A DNA stretch of 17,397 nucleotides from Caldifarciminota bacterium UBA6260 (lineage in GTDB: Bacteria; Hydrothermota; 32-111): NCBI GenBank assembly GCA_002441125.1, contig DJVI01000002.1:1-17397 (forward strand). Reading direction: 5' to 3'. Shown in pieces: positions 13,945-17,397 of this stretch. Position 1 is the first letter of the stretch. Each line of letters opens with the position of its first letter. A program made the translations under genes and the position numbers. The notes beneath the pieces are model-generated. The model was given only the letters and a program-made list of their open reading frames with translations. It searched no databases and was not told where the DNA came from.

Positions 13945-16900
13945 TGAAAAAGGCGGTTCTTTACATGATTTTTCTTATCATTTCTTTGAATATTTTTACA
14001 AGTGAACTTAAATTTTATATAAATATTGAGGATGAGATAAAAAACAACAGATTCTTTTATGAATATTCAAAAAATGGTGAAATTTACTTTAAAAAAGTAA
14101 TAGATCTTGGTTCTTGGGTTGATGTTGAGAAAGTTGAATATGAAATATTATCTTTCCAAAATAAAATTTATGAAGGAAAGGGAGAAAATCCTGACATTTC
14201 TTTAAATGGTTCGGATAAAATTTTTCACGGGGAAGCTGATGATTACCTTAAAATAGAAGATGTAGCATCAGTTTTAAACCATAAATTTTTGATCGTTAAA
14301 GTTTATCCTTATATTAAATCCAAAAATGATAAATTTTCAGTAAAAGAAATCAGGATAACTGTTAAATACAATGGAAAAATGGAAGATTTCAAGAGTTCCT
14401 ATTTTGATAATCTTTTTTTGGATAAAAAGGTTAAAAATGATCAACTTTTAAATGAAAACTCAAACATAGATTTTCTTATAATTACAAAAGAATCATTCAT
14501 TGGATATTTTGATAATTTTATTCAGATCTGTAGAGCGATGGGCTTTTCTACACAGATAGTCTCTGTTGAATATATTTATGAAAATTATTCAGGTTCTGAT
14601 TATCAGGAAAAGATCAGAAATTTCATAAAAAAAATATATCAAGAAAAAGGGCTAAGGTTTCTTCTCATTGGTGGAGATCTTTCAATAGTTCCAGCAAGAT
14701 TTGTTATTTCAAACAGTTATTTTTATATAGGAGAATACCCTTCAGATGTCTATTATGGTGATATTAACGGGAATTGGAATAAAGATAATGATGATCTTAT
14801 TGGTGAAAGTTCAGACATTGAGGATGGATTTCTTGATATAGCAGTTACAAGAATTCCTTTTTCAAATGAAAAAGAGTTAAAAAATTTACTTCAAAAATTT
14901 GAAAATTATATTTTTAAAATGGGATCTGTATATTTAAAAAACTTTTTACACTCTGCTGCATCACTTCTTTCAGACCTTTCCGATGGTTCCGGACAACTAA
15001 TGACAAACAACCTTTTAAATTTGTATGAGTTTTCATCTTATAACAATTTTACATTGTTCTCTCCACTAATCGACACTTTTCATATTTTCCCATATTACCA
15101 AGGTAATATGCATCTTGATAAAAATTCTTTTTCGCAAAAGATTTCCGAATGCTTCTATTTTGTAAACCACATAGACCATTCAACAGAATATTTTCTTGGA
15201 ACTGGACTTCTTGAAACAAAAACAAAATACTCAAACTGGGATACACTCTCATTTTCTGAAAATGATTCCTTGCTTTCAATAGTTTTTTCATTAGGATGTT
15301 CATCTAACTCTTTCGATAAAATATCAGTATCAAAATCACTTATAAACTCTAAAAATTCACCTATAATAAGTTATACAGGCTTTGTTAGGACAGGATGGAC
15401 AAGTGCTGAAAGTTATATGTCAAATTTCTGGAAAAAAGCACTCTCACAGAATACAATATTTTTTGGTGAAGTTATTCTGCAAGCGAATTTGGATAACAAC
15501 ATATATTTTAGAACAGCGATTAACACTTTGGGATTTCCGATTCTTCCTATATATTCTAACCCCATCGATTCTTTTCTTATTGTTGAAAAAAATATTAACG
15601 ACTCTATATCTTACAAAATTGTCGATTCTAAGGGAAAGGGTTCAAACTTTCTTGTAACACTCTTTTCCAATAAAAGGATAATTTTTAGGGGTTATACTGA
15701 TAGTTATGGAAAAATATCTTTCCCAAGAACAATAACAGATTCAACTTTATATGTTGGAATTTTCGCAAAAGATCACAGGTTAAAAATAGATACTATATCA
15801 GTTTCAAATCCTAAAGTTGAAATTTATACCAAATTGATCTCGGATACAAACCTTATTCTTTTGAATTTAAAAAACGGATCAGGTTCTAAAATATTCTTAC
15901 AGGATCTTAAGATTTTTAAAAATTCCTATTATTTTTCAGCTAACGATTCTTTAAATAATGTTGAAATTCCTGCTAACGATTCTATAACTAAATTGGTCCA
16001 TTATAGAAGAGATTTGATAAATGACAATTTTACTTCATCTTCTATACAGATTTTTACAACATTCAACAACACTGAGTATTTTGATTCAACATACATATAT
16101 TTTGAGAATGATTCTTTTAAATTGGACTCTTTCTATACTGGAAAAAACACTTTTACTATTCTATTTTCAAAAGTTTCTGAAAATTACATAGACTCTTTAA
16201 AAGTTTTAATTAAAAATTCTGACTCAAATATGAAAATAACTGATTCACTTTTTACTTTTACAAATCTAAAAAAGGATCAAAGAGTTGAACTTAAAGATTT
16301 AAAATTCAAATATAATGGAAATATAGCGAATCTTGATACTTCTAATATGAAGATCTATTTCATTATGAAAAACGATACAGATTCAATAAAATTCAGATAC
16401 AGTTTAGATCAAAAAAGTTTTTCTCTAAAACTTTCACTTACTGAAAAAGGAATAAAAATATCTCCAGATAGTTTAGGCTATATCTGTGACATTTATAAAA
16501 AAAATGGAGAGAAGAATATTTTTTTGAAAAGGATAAACACTTTTGAATCTTTCTTTGTAGATACAAACATAAATACAGGTGAAAACATATATTTTGCAAT
16601 TTTTTACGATAACATTGAAAGGGCTTTTGATACTACCCAAACTTATTCAATAAATGTAAAAACAAAAGTTGAAAGATCAAAAATTTATCTTGCAGGGTCA
16701 TATTTTGGTAAATTGAATGGAAAGAGTTTATATTCCAAATCATCCTTCAACTATGGTGATTTCAACAATGATGGGAAAAATGAGATACTTGTTTTGAGTG
16801 ATGATGGAAGAGTTTTGATACTTAACGAAGATCTTAAAGATATAACACCATTTGAACTTATTACAAATCCATATCAGGAAACAACTCCTTCTATTGGAGA

Positions 16901-17397
16901 TATAGATGGAAACGGCTATTTGGATATAGTTTTGGCTAACGGGTATTTTAACTCCGACACTTCAGGTTTTATAATTTTTAACCCATTTTTAACAAACAAA
17001 AAAATTGTTCCTATAAAAGGTTTTGGAGTTTTCACTGCATCTCCAGTTATAGAGGATGTAAATGATGATGGGAAAAATGATATAATTATAGGAACATCAT
17101 CAGGTTTATATCTTTTAGATATGAATTTAGGTTTAATATTTTCAAAAAGCATACTAAATGTATGTGGGATATCTGTATGTGAAGATGTTGGTAAAATATT
17201 TGTTAACGATTATTATGGGAAAATATATGCCTACGATTTTTATGGAAACCAGTTACCTAACTTTCCAAAAATTTTAAACCATTTAACATTTTCACCTATC
17301 ATAGTATCAGATCTTGAAAATGATTTCATAAAAGATATAGTCGTTTCAACTGTTGATAATTACATATTCGTTGTTGATGAGAATGGAAATGTAAAAA
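13944..17397 (+). CDS. Secreted C25 (gingipain-like) cysteine protease with C-terminal FG-GAP repeats, 3' end beyond window
   Basis: The frame stays open for 1151 codons to the window edge; I traced it without a stop. A signal peptide (about residues 1-20, MKKAVLYMIFLIISLNIFTS) indicates export. Residues about 170-520 are a peptidase C25-like domain: FLIITKESF starts the fold, LLIGGDLSIVPAR and DVYYGDINGNW follow, the catalytic histidine is H412 in FVNHIDHS and the catalytic cysteine C452 in VFSLGCSSNSFD. The usual GHG around the histidine is DHS here. After a long beta-rich region (about 530-920, rich in Asn-Asp-Ser) come FG-GAP/VCBS-type Ca-binding repeats: GDFNNDGKNEI (938-948), GDIDGNGYLDI (985-995), EDVNDDGKNDI (1037-1047) and a degenerate SDLENDFIKDI (1122-1132), suggesting a beta-propeller. 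The start has GGAGG, 4 nt before ATG, inside a hairpin. A C-terminal secretion signal, if present, lies outside. Confidence 0.85.
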   Translation, partial: MKKAVLYMIFLIISLNIFTSELKFYINIEDEIKNNRFFYEYSKNGEIYFKKVIDLGSWVDVEKVEYEILSFQNKIYEGKGENPDISLNGSDKIFHGEADDYLKIEDVASVLNHKFLIVKVYPYIKSKNDKFSVKEIRITVKYNGKMEDFKSSYFDNLFLDKKVKNDQLLNENSNIDFLIITKESFIGYFDNFIQICRAMGFSTQIVSVEYIYENYSGSDYQEKIRNFIKKIYQEKGLRFLLIGGDLSIVPARFVISNSYFYIGEYPSDVYYGDINGNWNKDNDDLIGESSDIEDGFLDIAVTRIPFSNEKELKNLLQKFENYIFKMGSVYLKNFLHSAASLLSDLSDGSGQLMTNNLLNLYEFSSYNNFTLFSPLIDTFHIFPYYQGNMHLDKNSFSQKISECFYFVNHIDHSTEYFLGTGLLETKTKYSNWDTLSFSENDSLLSIVFSLGCSSNSFDKISVSKSLINSKNSPIISYTGFVRTGWTSAESYMSNFWKKALSQNTIFFGEVILQANLDNNIYFRTAINTLGFPILPIYSNPIDSFLIVEKNINDSISYKIVDSKGKGSNFLVTLFSNKRIIFRGYTDSYGKISFPRTITDSTLYVGIFAKDHRLKIDTISVSNPKVEIYTKLISDTNLILLNLKNGSGSKIFLQDLKIFKNSYYFSANDSLNNVEIPANDSITKLVHYRRDLINDNFTSSSIQIFTTFNNTEYFDSTYIYFENDSFKLDSFYTGKNTFTILFSKVSENYIDSLKVLIKNSDSNMKITDSLFTFTNLKKDQRVELKDLKFKYNGNIANLDTSNMKIYFIMKNDTDSIKFRYSLDQKSFSLKLSLTEKGIKISPDSLGYICDIYKKNGEKNIFLKRINTFESFFVDTNINTGENIYFAIFYDNIERAFDTTQTYSINVKTKVERSKIYLAGSYFGKLNGKSLYSKSSFNYGDFNNDGKNEILVLSDDGRVLILNEDLKDITPFELITNPYQETTPSIGDIDGNGYLDIVLANGYFNSDTSGFIIFNPFLTNKKIVPIKGFGVFTASPVIEDVNDDGKNDIIIGTSSGLYLLDMNLGLIFSKSILNVCGISVCEDVGKIFVNDYYGKIYAYDFYGNQLPNFPKILNHLTFSPIIVSDLENDFIKDIVVSTVDNYIFVVDENGNVK

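Overview
This is a strongly AT-rich bacterial segment. The only markedly GC-richer stretch is the 5' part of a 16S rRNA gene at the left edge, on the minus strand. TAA, TAG and TGA all serve as stop codons, so the standard bacterial code fits. The phylum cannot be fixed from this window. The 16S start region is bacterial but not one I can place with confidence. A gingipain-type C25 protease followed by FG-GAP repeats is a style common in Bacteroidota/FCB-like and related candidate lineages, so a poorly characterised, probably anaerobic low-GC lineage is a reasonable inference.

Layout. Positions 1-323 hold the 16S rRNA start (minus), preceded by a leader with a boxA-like antitermination site and two tandem consensus promoters (418-520). 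A 56-residue protein of unknown function (529-699, minus) sits directly upstream. It diverges from a zinc-ribbon/TM2 membrane protein (821-1129, plus) across an 11-bp inverted repeat whose arms carry both -35 boxes. Next comes a minus-strand cluster: two tandem paralogous GT-C glycosyltransferases (5250-3685 and 3507-1945), followed by a long TspO/MBR-like membrane protein (1927-1133). Diverging from that cluster is a 1251-residue protein (5349-9104) built like mammalian soluble adenylyl cyclase: C1-like half, C2-like half, P-loop ATPase, long helical repeat tail. After it lie a carboxyltransferase of the pyruvate carboxylase B / transcarboxylase 5S type without a biotinyl domain (9155-10834), a convergent HI0933/BaiN-type flavoprotein (12090-10831), a 342-bp gap with an unusual GC-richer patch, a ClC-family anion transporter (13698-12433, minus), and a secreted C25-like cysteine protease with C-terminal FG-GAP repeats that runs off the right edge (13944-17397).

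These genes do not form one obvious pathway. The clearest functional groupings are the envelope glycosyltransferase/TspO-like cluster and the adenylyl cyclase next to a carboxylase-type enzyme. The most interesting signals are regulatory. A perfect 9-bp hairpin buries the ribosome binding site and start of the protease gene. Three membrane-protein genes appear to have leaderless promoters, with a -10 box 6-8 nt before ATG and no Shine-Dalgarno, while the other genes have good Shine-Dalgarno sites. The cyclase keeps its catalytic residues but lacks the lysine that binds bicarbonate in soluble adenylyl cyclase. I found no CRISPR array, tRNA gene, intact transposase or phage gene.
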